From NCBI GenBank assembly GCA_938075305.1, contig CALJGV010000004.1, forward strand, positions 179,783 to 243,782: a stretch of 64,000 nt of DNA, given 5' to 3'. A program made the translations under genes and the position numbers. This DNA comes from an uncultured bacterium. GTDB lineage: Bacteria > Planctomycetota > UBA1135 > GCA-002686595. This document shows positions 1 through 8,428 of this stretch, in pieces; the stretch's first letter is position 1, and each line of letters starts with the position of its first letter. The notes under the pieces were generated by a model that was not told the origin of the DNA, did no database searches, and was given only the letters and a program-made list of their open reading frames with translations.

Positions 1-662
1 GGCTGGCGAAATTCGACGCTGCCCCCGTGCTCCTCCTGGACCCGGAAATCCCCGGGCGAGGAGCGCTTGAGGACCGCGTGGGAGTACTGGCCGCCGAAGT
101 AGGTCAGCGACCACTCACCGGACACGTAGAGCTCCTCCACGAAGGCCTGCACGAGGAAGTCTCCCCCCGCCGCGGCCTCGATCTCGCCGGGGACCGGGCC
201 TCCCCGCTCGACCACCGCGGTGCGCCACGCGCCCCCGGACACGGTGGGCTTGAGGACCCCCCGCGCCGCGCCGATCCGGTCGAGCAGAGGATCCGCTGCG
301 ACACCGATCTCCGTGGAGTCGAGGAGCACCGTCGGGGGTATCCGGGCCGCGCCACTGCTGGCGAGGTCGAGGAGGTACCGCTTGTCATGGTTCCACCGCA
401 GGAGCTCTGGCGAGTTCAACACCGGAGCCTCGAGGCCCTCCACCCAGCGGAGAAAGCGCTCGGGGTCCATGAAGTACTCCCACGGCGTGCGGACCAGAGC
501 CCCATCGCAGGGCGGCCCAGGGATGGGCTCGCCCCAGGGCGCGACCACCGTCTCCACGCCGTGCGCCGCGAAGGCCGCGGGGAGCCCGGCGTCATCCGGC
601 TGCAAGGCCGGCATGGCGGGGTCAGTGATGAGCGCGAGGCGAAGCTCTCGAGGCGTACCCAT
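1..662 (-). CDS. ATP-grasp domain protein, 3' end outside window
   Basis: The minus strand stays open from an ATG at 662 to the window edge, giving 220 codons without a stop. The product looks like a RimK/glutathione-synthetase-type ATP-grasp ligase of unknown substrate. Visible family landmarks are RTPWEYF near residue 58, NSPELLRWNHDKRYLL near 83 (start of the ATP-binding region), KPTVSGG near 139 (a nucleotide-binding strand and glycine loop), and GEWSLTYFGG followed by FRVQEEHGG near 185-215 (metal and nucleotide contacts). The start overlaps the stop of the upstream DUF5916 gene as TGATG, so the two are probably co-transcribed and translationally coupled. ATP-grasp enzymes of this class join a carboxylate to an amine or thiol using ATP. 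The real partner here cannot be told, and the C-terminal part is missing from the window. Confidence 0.75.
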   Translation of the reverse strand, partial: MGTPRELRLALITDPAMPALQPDDAGLPAAFAAHGVETVVAPWGEPIPGPPCDGALVRTPWEYFMDPERFLRWVEGLEAPVLNSPELLRWNHDKRYLLDLASSGAARIPPTVLLDSTEIGVAADPLLDRIGAARGVLKPTVSGGAWRTAVVERGGPVPGEIEAAAGGDFLVQAFVEELYVSGEWSLTYFGGQYSHAVLKRSSPGDFRVQEEHGGSVEFRQ

Positions 663-3001
663 CAGAACCTCAGGGTGTAGTTGAGCTTCACGGCCAGGGA
701 CTGGTCGGCGGTCACGAAGCTGGACTCGTGGAAGGCCTTGTCGAACCCCATGAGACCGACCACGAAGAGCTCCCTGCCCGGCTCGATGATCCACCGTAGC
801 CGCGTCTGCGAGGACAGGTTCTTGCCCTCCGTGTCGTATTGGAGGAACGTGTTCCACGACGTCATCGGGTCGAAGCTCAGGTCCACTCGCCAGGTGTAGA
901 GCTGGGTCCGGAAGTCCCCGCCCCCGTCCTGCAGCTCGATCTGGACGTCCTCGAACGACATGCCCAGGCGCACGTGGGCGTTCGGGATGTAGACCGGCTC
1001 CACGCTCATCCGCTGGATCGAGCCGCCGTAGTAGTCCCCGAACTCCACGGAGCTCTCGATCCCCGCGAGCCGCCGATCGTTGGACTCGAAGCGCAGCCGG
1101 AAGCGCGTCTCGTCGTAGTCACCGGGGGCCACCTGCGCGTCGCCGTCGCCCACCTCGAACGGCGAGTCGATGGTCTCCGCCTGCCGCGTCACCCTGAAGG
1201 AGACCTCGTCCTGGCTCCAGAACTGGAGCCGCGCCACGTCCAGCGGGACGCTCCATCGATCCTCCGTCCCCACCAGGTCCCGGGCCATGATCAGGTCCAG
1301 CCCACTTTCCACAGTCCGGAAGAGGCTCGACTCGTCCTCCGACCGCCAGGTGTGCTCGGCCCCCGCCTGGTAGCGGTCCACCCCCGCACGCCGCACGAAG
1401 CCCAGCGCAGGGTCGAAGCCCTCCTCGATCCGCTGGGCTCGGAAGTCCGTCTCCCAGCGGCTGGAGCGGCTCTGGGCCTGGAGCCCGTAGGCCATCCCGG
1501 ACGCCTCATCGGCGCCCCCGCTCCCCATGACATAGGACCACAAGAAGCCGCTGTGGCCCTCTCCGAAGAGCCTGGCCGAGCCCAGGCGCAGGTCGATCCC
1601 GGCGGTGTAGCGACCGCCCTCGCCCCCGGGGTCCCCGCTCGTCCCGATGAGGCCCACGCTCCGCCCGTCGCCGAGGGCACGCTGCAGGCGGAGCACACCA
1701 AGGTTCTGGGCGTCGATGCCCGGGACCATGGGGTCCATCCCGGAGGCGGGGACCGGGTCCACCGAGTCCACGTAGGTGTCGAGGGCGCCGACTGTCCAGT
1801 CACCGAACCGCCCCGTCACCTTGACCCCGGCCAGGATGGGGACCGCCTCGCCGTCCGCGCTGCGGCCGACCTTGCGGGAGAAGAACGGGATGGTGCTGCG
1901 GCTGTTCCCGGGCAACCCGAACTCGAAGGCGCCGGCGTCCTCCAGGAAGAAGTCGCGGCGCTCCGGGAAGAAGAGCGGGAAGCGGCCGACGTTCACCTGG
2001 CGGGTGTCCACCTCGGTCTCGGCGAAGTCGGTGTTCGTGGTGACGAGCACCGTGGACGAGGGCGTGGGCCGCCAGCGGAGGTCGAGCCCCATGTCGAACT
2101 CGGAGCCGAACGAGCGGTCCGAGGACTCGCGGGTGGTGAGGCCCTTCACGTAGGGGATCACGTCCAGGCCCAGCCCCTGCTCCAACCCCTCGATCCCGGT
2201 GAGGCGGCCCCCGCCGGAGATCTGGAAGAAGCGGTACGCCACCCGGGGCGAGGCCCAGCGCCCGCGCTCCCCGTTCTCCACGCGCTTGCGGCGGACGTTG
2301 AAGCCCCAGTGGGGCGCCGATGGGTCAAAGGACAGCGTCTTCACGGGGATGGCCAGCTCCGCCACCCAGCCCTCATCGGTGACTCGCGAGGCCCCGTACC
2401 AGATCCCGTCCCAATCCTTGTTGAAGGACGATCCGTTGTCCGCGATCAGAGCGTCCCCCAGCGAACCTCCCGGGGTCACCTGGAACCAGTAGGCGAAGCG
2501 CTCGGAGGCAAAAGGGTCGAACCACACCTCCACCACATCGTCGAAGCGCACGAAGGCGTCCCGGTCCATCTGCCGAGCCCGGACGCTCCCGGGATCATCG
2601 TGGCAGAAGATCCCGACGTAGATGTTCTCCGCGTCGTAGGTGAGCAGCACATCGGTGTCCCGGGACATGGGCGCGCCCTCGATGGGCGCCGTCTGGGTCA
2701 GGTCCCCCACTCGGACCGCGCGACTCCATACCTCCTCGTCGAGGCGAGCGTCCACCTTGACCTGGTCCGGCACGTCGATCCTGGGGACCCTCACCGTGGG
2801 CCGCAGGTCCGCCGCCGACGGGTCCTGCTGCGGCGCCGCGACCGCGACCGCCGCGGCCCAGCCGAACGCCAACGCACCCAGTGCGAACCGCCGGAGGCCG
2901 GGCCCCGTGGCCTCAGCCAGCCGCCTGCCGACGGGGCCTCCGCGCGCCGTTGAGCGCCAGCGACGCCCCGGAGAGCGCGAAGTGAGGATGAGGGGCTGCA
3001 A
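662..3001 (-). CDS. DUF5916 family outer-membrane-type protein with CBM9-like N-terminal domain
   Basis: A 779-residue protein. After a hydrophobic stretch near residues 40-62 ending in AVAAPQQ (a probable signal peptide) there is a CBM9/DOMON-like beta domain at about 70-240 (ARLDEEVWSRA, DAENIYVGIFCHD, DRDAFVRFDDVVEVWFDPF). The rest is beta-rich with alternating polar and aromatic strands and ends in LNYTLRF, an aromatic-terminated strand typical of outer-membrane barrels. This is the DUF5916 architecture, whose function is not established; roles in carbohydrate or peptide handling at the cell surface have been assumed. The open frame begins with TTG at 3001, which leaves an unusually long charged region before the hydrophobic core, so the true start is uncertain. 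It is followed with TGATG overlap by the ATP-grasp gene. Confidence 0.8.
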   Translation of the reverse strand: MQPLILTSRSPGRRWRSTARGGPVGRRLAEATGPGLRRFALGALAFGWAAAVAVAAPQQDPSAADLRPTVRVPRIDVPDQVKVDARLDEEVWSRAVRVGDLTQTAPIEGAPMSRDTDVLLTYDAENIYVGIFCHDDPGSVRARQMDRDAFVRFDDVVEVWFDPFASERFAYWFQVTPGGSLGDALIADNGSSFNKDWDGIWYGASRVTDEGWVAELAIPVKTLSFDPSAPHWGFNVRRKRVENGERGRWASPRVAYRFFQISGGGRLTGIEGLEQGLGLDVIPYVKGLTTRESSDRSFGSEFDMGLDLRWRPTPSSTVLVTTNTDFAETEVDTRQVNVGRFPLFFPERRDFFLEDAGAFEFGLPGNSRSTIPFFSRKVGRSADGEAVPILAGVKVTGRFGDWTVGALDTYVDSVDPVPASGMDPMVPGIDAQNLGVLRLQRALGDGRSVGLIGTSGDPGGEGGRYTAGIDLRLGSARLFGEGHSGFLWSYVMGSGGADEASGMAYGLQAQSRSSRWETDFRAQRIEEGFDPALGFVRRAGVDRYQAGAEHTWRSEDESSLFRTVESGLDLIMARDLVGTEDRWSVPLDVARLQFWSQDEVSFRVTRQAETIDSPFEVGDGDAQVAPGDYDETRFRLRFESNDRRLAGIESSVEFGDYYGGSIQRMSVEPVYIPNAHVRLGMSFEDVQIELQDGGGDFRTQLYTWRVDLSFDPMTSWNTFLQYDTEGKNLSSQTRLRWIIEPGRELFVVGLMGFDKAFHESSFVTADQSLAVKLNYTLRF

Positions 3002-3127
3002 GGACAGGCGCGTGGCTCGATCAGCGCTCGGCGAGGCCGAAGAACAGGATCGGACGCGGCGAGAGGCCCCGCAGCGTAGTCGGGCCGCCGGCCCCGGGAC
3101 ACTGCCCCACAGAATCCGAACGCGGAC

Positions 3128-4456
3128 TCACTGTCCTCCGTCCGTATTGAACGCTCGCACCAGGAAGAGTGTCCCTGGAACAGACATCTCTCCCGCGAGC
3201 TTCATCCGGCGCTCCACGTTCGTGAGGACGAGGCCGCAGGTCTCCCCCGAGGGCAGCTCACGCTCGTGAATCAGGGTCGCGCCCTCATCCAGCACGCGGC
3301 GGCGACCTGCAGCCACGTCCCGCAGCGGGAGGGCCCGTGGGGCCCGCTGGACCCAGGGGGGCGGGGTGAACCAGGGGTCGCCCTTCGTCTCATCGAGGGT
3401 CTCCAGCAGGCACGCCGTGAACCTCGACAGCAGCTGCGGCCGCACGAGGACGCTGGTCACCGCATCGCTGGCGAAGCCCCCCAGGGCGCTGCGACCGAAG
3501 GCCCGATCCACCGCCTGCTCCGCCGACTCCGCCAGGTCGTGCTCCCCGAGGGCGCCCCCCGCCGCGGCGGAGTCGATCCCGAGGGTGAGCTGTCTCGCCA
3601 GCCGCGGGCGGGAGACGATCGGAGTGGTCGGGCGACCGATGGCGCCCAACCCGAACCAATCTCCATCGGGCAGATCCGGCCCGGCAGCCCCAGGCACGCC
3701 CCCGCCCTTCCCTGCGCCCTCCTCTGCGGCCCCCCTCGCGGCGAGGCCGCGTAGCCGGTGCAGCCGACCCAACGTCAGGCCCTCCACCGGGTCGAAGTCC
3801 ACCAAGTCCACCGCCACCGTGGGATGGGATGCCGCCTCCCGGAGTACCGAGCCATCCGCGCCATCGAGCGCTGCGAGTCGGGTCCCTTCCACCCCAGCCG
3901 CCGCCAGCGCTGCGCGGAGATCGCGGTCGACTCCGGGGAGTTCGGGGTGACCGATCAACAGGACACGGGAGGCGACCTCCAACGCTCGGAGCACACGGGC
4001 CCCGAGGTACGCGAAGGGCTCGGAGGGCTGAAGCGCGACCGCCACCGCTGTCGCGCCGAAGGAGGAGTGCCCCGCGCTGACCGCCTCCGTGACGCGCCAG
4101 GCGGCCTCGACCTCCCTGGCGCCCGGCGAGAAGCGCGGGTCCCCCGCCGCGGGGCCCATGGCGTCATCGAGGCGCCCCTCGGCGGCAGCCGCGGAAAGGG
4201 CCTCGGCGAGCGGCGCCATCAGGGCACCCACCCGGCCCGGGTCGAGGGCAGGACCCCGCTCCCCGCCCAGGAAGGCCTCCAGCTGCCAGGCGCCTCGCCC
4301 CGCGGGCTGTGGCGCCCCGCTGACGTCGGGCGGCGTGCGGTCCCCGGAGACGGGAGGGGCGGGGCTCGTCGCTGCGCCCTCGGACCCGGAAACCCCCAGC
4401 CCCGCGCCGAAGGGGAGCGCGGAATCCGCCCCGCGGGCTCTTGCATGGGAACTCAT
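3128..4456 (-). CDS. Uncharacterised protein with faint aldehyde-dehydrogenase-like layout
   Basis: A 442-residue protein that I do not recognise with confidence. The first 55 residues are Ala/Pro/Gly-rich and look disordered. The section from about 125 to 215 alternates beta strand and helix (AVAVALQPSEPFAYLGARVLRAL, RVLLIGHPELPG, AALAAAGVEG, EAASHPTVAVDLVDFDP). This order recalls the nucleotide-binding half of the aldehyde dehydrogenase superfamily, but the glycine-rich turn and a clear catalytic cysteine are not visible. The C-terminal 120 residues are better ordered (QLTLGIDSAAAGG, VTSVLVRPQLLSRF, GETCGLVLTNVERRMKLAGE). No signal peptide is apparent, so it is probably cytoplasmic. It is transcribed divergently from rnpA. 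Composition matches its neighbours, giving no sign of transfer. It could equally be a lineage-specific protein with no known relatives. Confidence 0.6.
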   Translation of the reverse strand: MSSHARARGADSALPFGAGLGVSGSEGAATSPAPPVSGDRTPPDVSGAPQPAGRGAWQLEAFLGGERGPALDPGRVGALMAPLAEALSAAAAEGRLDDAMGPAAGDPRFSPGAREVEAAWRVTEAVSAGHSSFGATAVAVALQPSEPFAYLGARVLRALEVASRVLLIGHPELPGVDRDLRAALAAAGVEGTRLAALDGADGSVLREAASHPTVAVDLVDFDPVEGLTLGRLHRLRGLAARGAAEEGAGKGGGVPGAAGPDLPDGDWFGLGAIGRPTTPIVSRPRLARQLTLGIDSAAAGGALGEHDLAESAEQAVDRAFGRSALGGFASDAVTSVLVRPQLLSRFTACLLETLDETKGDPWFTPPPWVQRAPRALPLRDVAAGRRRVLDEGATLIHERELPSGETCGLVLTNVERRMKLAGEMSVPGTLFLVRAFNTDGGQ

Positions 4457-4634
4457 CGATAGATCGCGGCGGAGGGCCCTCGCCGCCCGCTCTGCGGCGC
4501 TGATTCTGCCTCAGACCCCGGATCACCCATCCCCGCCCAGGGCAAAAACCCATGAGCTTCGGCCCTCCTCGCACTGGACGGGCAGAGGGCCGCCGGCGGA
4601 GCGGTTATGTTCCACCCGGCTGCCCCCGCCCACG
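4457..4634. other. Divergent intergenic region upstream of rnpA
   Basis: This stretch separates the unknown minus-strand gene from rnpA and should hold both promoters. A TATGTT hexamer at 4606-4611, about 23 bases before the rnpA ATG, is the best -10 candidate I can see; no convincing -35 accompanies it. No rpmH (ribosomal protein L34) reading frame is present, although rpmH usually sits directly upstream of rnpA. Confidence 0.3.
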
Positions 4635-5063
4635 ATGAGTCCCCGCCTTCGCTTCCCCCGACACTTCCGCATCCGGTCCGGCGCCGACTTCGGTCGGGCT
4701 TACCGGAACGGACGCCGCGCCCGCGGCTCGATCCTCCTCGTGGTCGGCGCCGACAGCGGCCGTGATCACCCTCGACTCGGGCTCTCCGTCGGCAAGAAGG
4801 TCTGGAAGCACGCTGTCAAGCGCAACCGGGTGCGGCGGGTGTTCCGCGAGGCGTTTCGCCTGACGGCCCCCGAGCTCCCGAACCTGGACCTCGTCCTGAT
4901 CCCAGCTGAACCGCGCCTCGTCCCAACGACCGCCGAGACCGCCCGAGAGCTGCGGAAGCTGGCCCAGAAGGTCGCGCGCAGGCTCGAGGAGGCCAGAGCG
5001 GCCGCCGCCCAAGACCCGGCGACCCATGAGCCGCCGGCGGGCCCGGGGAAGCCGACCCCATGA
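4635..5063 (+). CDS. rnpA: Ribonuclease P protein component
   Basis: A 142-residue basic protein. With the RNase P RNA it removes 5' leaders from precursor tRNAs. The family signature is clear: [22 protein letters not shown] at the start, the central cleft strand [10 protein letters not shown], and the RNA-binding RNR motif [17 protein letters not shown] near residues 60-75. I chose the ATG at 4635 because the conserved region starts four residues later; a longer in-frame extension upstream has no family resemblance. The C-terminal 30 residues (Ala/Pro-rich) extend beyond the usual 110-120 length. Its stop overlaps the yidD start as ATGA, so the two are coupled. rpmH, normally just upstream, is absent, and yidC, normally just downstream, lies about 25 kb away in this window. 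Confidence 0.95.
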   Translation: MSPRLRFPRHFRIRSGADFGRAYRNGRRARGSILLVVGADSGRDHPRLGLSVGKKVWKHAVKRNRVRRVFREAFRLTAPELPNLDLVLIPAEPRLVPTTAETARELRKLAQKVARRLEEARAAAAQDPATHEPPAGPGKPTP

Positions 5064-5365
5064 CCACGGCCGAGCCTGGTCCTGGAAAGGGAGCTCCTTC
5101 GCTGCCCCGCTTTCAGCGGGCGCTCGCCGCGCCCTTCACTCTGCTGGTGGGCTTCTATCGGCGGTTCCTCTCGCCGCTCAAGCCTCCCATGTGCCGCTTC
5201 GAGCCCAGCTGCAGCGCCTACGCGCAGGAGGCGCTCCGGACCCACATCCTGCCCCGGGCGCTTCTCTTGACGATCTGGAGGCTCCTCCGCTGCCAACCCA
5301 TGTGCCGTGGGGGGTACGATCCTGTGCCCCCCAGGCACGGTGCCCCACCTCCAGACGGCCCCTGA
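5060..5365 (+). CDS. yidD: Membrane protein insertion efficiency factor YidD
   Basis: A 101-residue protein that assists YidC in placing proteins in the inner membrane. The short membrane-associated family core is unmistakable: [28 protein letters not shown], with the paired cysteines, then a helical span [16 protein letters not shown] and the closing [11 protein letters not shown]. It overlaps rnpA by four bases (ATGA), the usual rnpA-yidD pairing. The N-terminal 20 residues are a Pro/Gly-rich extension. The protein is likely peripheral, bound by its amphipathic helix. There is no yidC after it. Confidence 0.95.
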   Translation: MTTAEPGPGKGAPSLPRFQRALAAPFTLLVGFYRRFLSPLKPPMCRFEPSCSAYAQEALRTHILPRALLLTIWRLLRCQPMCRGGYDPVPPRHGAPPPDGP

Positions 5366-5412
5366 ACCGAACCGTGCCCCGGCTCCACCCCACCTCCCCG
5401 CGCTCCGTCCCC

Positions 5413-6612
5413 ATGATCTCGCCTGCTCGTCCCACTGCTCATCCCCTCGGGCTCGCCTGGGGCCTTCTCGCCGCGGGGGCGCTGGCCGCCTGCGCTTCGT
5501 CGGGTGGCGACTCCGACTCCCTCCAGCCTGGATCCCCGGGCGCGGCGAGCGCGGACGGGACCGACGGCCTTGCGCCCGAGCCCCCCGTGCCGGGCGCCGT
5601 CCTCGCCAACGACCTCATCCAGCCCGGCGAGACGCGCTTCAAGAACCTGTGGCGACTGACCTTCGGCGGGCAGAACGCCGAGGCCTACTGGAGCTTCTCC
5701 GACGATCGGCTCTCTCTCCAGCTGCGGGAGACGAACGAGAAGGACGACTGCGACCAGATCTACGTCACCTCGCCCAGCGGAGATCTCCGGCAGGTGTCCA
5801 CGGGACGCGGCGTGACCACTTGTGCCTTCTTCATGCCTGGCGATGATCAGGTGCTCTACGCCTCCACCCAATCGGGCCACGTCGGCTGCCCGATCAAGCC
5901 CGACAGCGTGGGGTACACATGGATGCTCTGGCCGGACTATGAGATCTACGTCACCGACCTCAAGACCGGGGAGGAGACCACCCTCGTCAGCGAGTACGGT
6001 TACGACGCGGAGGCCACCGTCTCCCCCCTCGGAGACCGCATCGTCTTCACCTCGACCCGGAGCGGCGACCTTGAGCTGTGGACGTGCGACCTCGAGGGGA
6101 ACGACCTGGTCCAGGTCACCGACACCCCCGGCTACGACGGCGGTGCCTTCTTCAGCCACGATGGGCAGCGGCTGGTCTTCCGCGCCACGGCCTGGACGCC
6201 TGGCAAGGAGGCCGAAGAGAGGCAGCGCTACCGCGAGGACCTCGACCGCTGGCAGGTGCGCCCCAACAGCATGGAGATCTTCACCGTCGCCGCCGACGGC
6301 AGCGACCGCCAGCAGGTCACGACCCTCGGCGGCGCCAACTTCGCGCCATACTTCACGCCGGACGACCAGCGCATCATCTTCGCCACGAACCACCACGACC
6401 CCGCGGAGCGGAAGTTCAACTTCGACATCTTCCTCTGCGACCTCGACGGCGGCGGGCTCGAGCAGGTCACCCACTTCGACGGCCCTCCGGGGAAGAAGTT
6501 CGACGGCTTCCCCATGTTCAGCAGGAACGGCAGGTACCTCGCCTTCGCGAGCAATCGCGGCGCAGGGGCTCCAGGCGATACGGACGTCTTCATCGCGGAA
6601 TGGGCGGACTGA
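5413..6612 (+). CDS. TolB-like beta-propeller lipoprotein
   Basis: A 399-residue secreted protein starting at ATG 5413; the hydrophobic segment WGLLAAGALAAC ends in a lipobox with acceptor cysteine C27, so it is predicted to be lipid-anchored. The mature part is built from PD40/WD40-type strands: DEIYV-like turns such as YEIYVTDLKTGEETTL, ATVSPLGDRIVFTSTRSGDLELWTCDLEG, GGAFFSHDGQRLVFRA and YFTPDDQRIIFATNHHD. These are TolB-propeller blades, at least five of them. Such proteins bind peptides or other ligands at the envelope; the ligand here is unknown. The next gene, a sensor kinase, starts 13 bases before this stop, so the propeller may feed a signal to the kinase or simply be co-regulated with it. 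No Shine-Dalgarno sequence precedes the start. Confidence 0.85.
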   Translation: MISPARPTAHPLGLAWGLLAAGALAACASSGGDSDSLQPGSPGAASADGTDGLAPEPPVPGAVLANDLIQPGETRFKNLWRLTFGGQNAEAYWSFSDDRLSLQLRETNEKDDCDQIYVTSPSGDLRQVSTGRGVTTCAFFMPGDDQVLYASTQSGHVGCPIKPDSVGYTWMLWPDYEIYVTDLKTGEETTLVSEYGYDAEATVSPLGDRIVFTSTRSGDLELWTCDLEGNDLVQVTDTPGYDGGAFFSHDGQRLVFRATAWTPGKEAEERQRYREDLDRWQVRPNSMEIFTVAADGSDRQQVTTLGGANFAPYFTPDDQRIIFATNHHDPAERKFNFDIFLCDLDGGGLEQVTHFDGPPGKKFDGFPMFSRNGRYLAFASNRGAGAPGDTDVFIAEWAD

Positions 6613-7769
6613 ACCAGACCAGTAGCGACGATCCCGACGAGGTCAACGCCCATGATCGCGCCCTGACCTACGGGGCCGCGCTCGGCCTCCTGTTCGACGC
6701 CACCTGTGTCATCGACCCGAGCCTGACGGTCCTCGACTGCGATGAGGGATTTCTCCAGTCCCTCGGCCTCCCCAGGGATCAGGTCGTCGGGCATCCCATC
6801 CCGGAGCTCAACCTGACGGGGAGCGTCGACGGTGAGCCCGTCACGCTCCGCCACATCGCGCGCCTCGGCTCGTGGCGAGGGCACACCACCCTCGCACGCA
6901 AGGACAGCTTAGAGCTCCCCATGGATACGCTGCTCATCAAGAGCAGCAGCGACCTCCCCCGGCTGCACCTCTTCTTCCGCGACGAGCGCGGCCCCCTCTC
7001 GGCCCAGGTCGGAGAGGTCGACCATCAGCACGCCCTGGCCCAGGTCGGGCGGCTCTCCGCGCTCGCCGAGATGACCTCGGGGATCGCGCACGAGATGAAC
7101 CAGCCCCTCGCGGCCATCGTCAACTACGCCAACGGCTGCGTGAGCCTGATCAACCAGGATCGGGCCGAGGACGAGGTCCTCGTCCGGGCGCTCACCGCCA
7201 TCGCGGATCAGAGCCGGCGGGCCGCCGAGATCATCCGGCGCATGCGTGCCTTCGCCCGCCGCTCGGACGGCCAGCGCGAGCCCTTCCACCTCACCGAGCT
7301 CCTCAAGGACGCCCTGGACGTGTCGGCGCCCCACCGACGCCGGGTCGGAATCGAGGTGCAGTGCGAGTTCGGCGCGCCGAACGACGAGATCGTGGCTGAC
7401 GGCATCCAGATCGAGCAGGTGATGCTGCACCTGATCCGAAATGCGTCTGACTCCCTGGCGGCGATCAACCGCGATCAGCCCCGCATCATCCGCGTCACCA
7501 CTCGGGAGCTCGAGGGCAGCGGTATCGAGTCGTCGATGATCGAGACGACCGTCACCGATAGCGGTCCCCCGATGCCCGAAGAGGAGGAGGTGCGACTTTT
7601 TGCGCCATTCGAGACGACCCGCGAGAACGGCCTCGGGCTCGGGTTGGTGATCAGCCGCTCCATCGTCGAGGCCCACGGCGGCAAGCTGCGATATCTCGGC
7701 TGCTCGGAAAGCCCTCCGGGCGGTCCGTCTTTTTGCTTCACACTTCCGCTGAGAGCGGCTCCAATCTAG
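6600..7769 (+). CDS. PAS-type sensor histidine kinase, FixL/NtrB-like
   Basis: A 389-residue cytoplasmic sensor without membrane spans. Residues 25-125 resemble a PAS sensor domain (LLFDATCVIDPSLTVLDCDEGFLQSLGLPRDQVVGHPI). The phospho-acceptor H164 lies in GIAHEMNQPLAAIVNYANG, a HisKA box of the FixL/DctB sort. The ATPase part has the N box at LIRNASDSL (N281) and the G2 box GLGLGLVISRSIVEAHGG. The G1 box is unusual: DSGPPMP replaces the common DxGxG, so one flexible-lid glycine is lost. The start ATG at 6600 lies within the upstream lipoprotein gene (13-base overlap), and the response regulator follows two bases after the stop. The three form one signalling operon. The signal sensed is unknown, and no haem-ligand histidine could be assigned. 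Confidence 0.9.
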   Translation: MGGLNQTSSDDPDEVNAHDRALTYGAALGLLFDATCVIDPSLTVLDCDEGFLQSLGLPRDQVVGHPIPELNLTGSVDGEPVTLRHIARLGSWRGHTTLARKDSLELPMDTLLIKSSSDLPRLHLFFRDERGPLSAQVGEVDHQHALAQVGRLSALAEMTSGIAHEMNQPLAAIVNYANGCVSLINQDRAEDEVLVRALTAIADQSRRAAEIIRRMRAFARRSDGQREPFHLTELLKDALDVSAPHRRRVGIEVQCEFGAPNDEIVADGIQIEQVMLHLIRNASDSLAAINRDQPRIIRVTTRELEGSGIESSMIETTVTDSGPPMPEEEEVRLFAPFETTRENGLGLGLVISRSIVEAHGGKLRYLGCSESPPGGPSFCFTLPLRAAPI

Positions 7770-7771
7770 GC

Positions 7772-8404
7772 ATGAACGATCAGCCCACGGTCTTCATCGT
7801 CGACGATGACCCCGCAATGCGAGACTCCCTCGGCTTCCTTATCGGAAGCGTTGGGCGCCGCGCCGAGACCTACGCCTCGGCAGAAGATTTCCTGGAGGCC
7901 TACAGCAACGAGCGCCCCGGCTGCATCGTGCTAGATGTCCGTATGCCTGGCCTCTCGGGACTCGAGCTCATGGAGAAGCTCAATGAGGACCGTTTTGCGC
8001 CGCCGGTCGTCCTCGTGACGGGTCACGGGGATATTCCCATGGCCGTCCGGGCGCTCAAGGCTGGCGCCTTCGACTTCATTGAAAAGCCTTTCAGTGACCA
8101 GGTGCTGCTCGAGCGCATCCAACAGGCGCTGCAGCAGGACACCGTGGAGCGCTCAGACGAGCGGGACCGCGCCGACATCGAGCGCAAGGCCGCCCGTCTC
8201 ACGGCCCGGGAGACCCAGGTCTTCGAGCTGGTGGTCGCTGGCAAGCCCAACAAGGTCGTCGCGAGCGACCTCGGCCTCAGCCAGAAGACCGTCGAGGTCC
8301 ACCGCGCACACGTCATGGAAAAGATGCGCGCCGAGAGCTTCGCGGACCTCGTCAAGATGGCCGTGACGCTCGAGGTCACTGGCCCGCCCCGCACGATTGA
8401 GTGA
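7772..8404 (+). CDS. Two-component response regulator, FixJ/LuxR family
   Basis: A 210-residue transcription regulator. The receiver domain spans residues 5-120, with acidic pocket DDD 11-13, phospho-acceptor D55 in CIVLDVRMPG, the switch threonine in VLVTGHGD and the conserved lysine in FIEKPF. A LuxR-type helix-turn-helix occupies about 145-205 (LTARETQVFELVVAGKPNKVVASDLGLSQKTVEVHRAHVMEKM). It begins two bases after the kinase stop and is its cognate partner by position. Phosphorylation by the kinase should allow dimerisation and DNA binding. Target promoters cannot be named; the operon's own genes and the neighbouring nitroreductase are candidates. Confidence 0.93.
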   Translation: MNDQPTVFIVDDDPAMRDSLGFLIGSVGRRAETYASAEDFLEAYSNERPGCIVLDVRMPGLSGLELMEKLNEDRFAPPVVLVTGHGDIPMAVRALKAGAFDFIEKPFSDQVLLERIQQALQQDTVERSDERDRADIERKAARLTARETQVFELVVAGKPNKVVASDLGLSQKTVEVHRAHVMEKMRAESFADLVKMAVTLEVTGPPRTIE

Positions 8405-8428
8405 CGGTCGTTTGACCCCCTGCTGCCC

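Noticed and set aside
839..2953. 704-codon open frame on the plus strand opposite the DUF5916 gene
   Set aside because: It is an antisense shadow caused by high GC; the product has no domain pattern, while the minus-strand frame has signal peptide, CBM9-like and barrel features.
4457..4634. Possible rpmH upstream of rnpA
   Set aside because: No frame on either strand gives the short Lys/Arg-rich L34 sequence.
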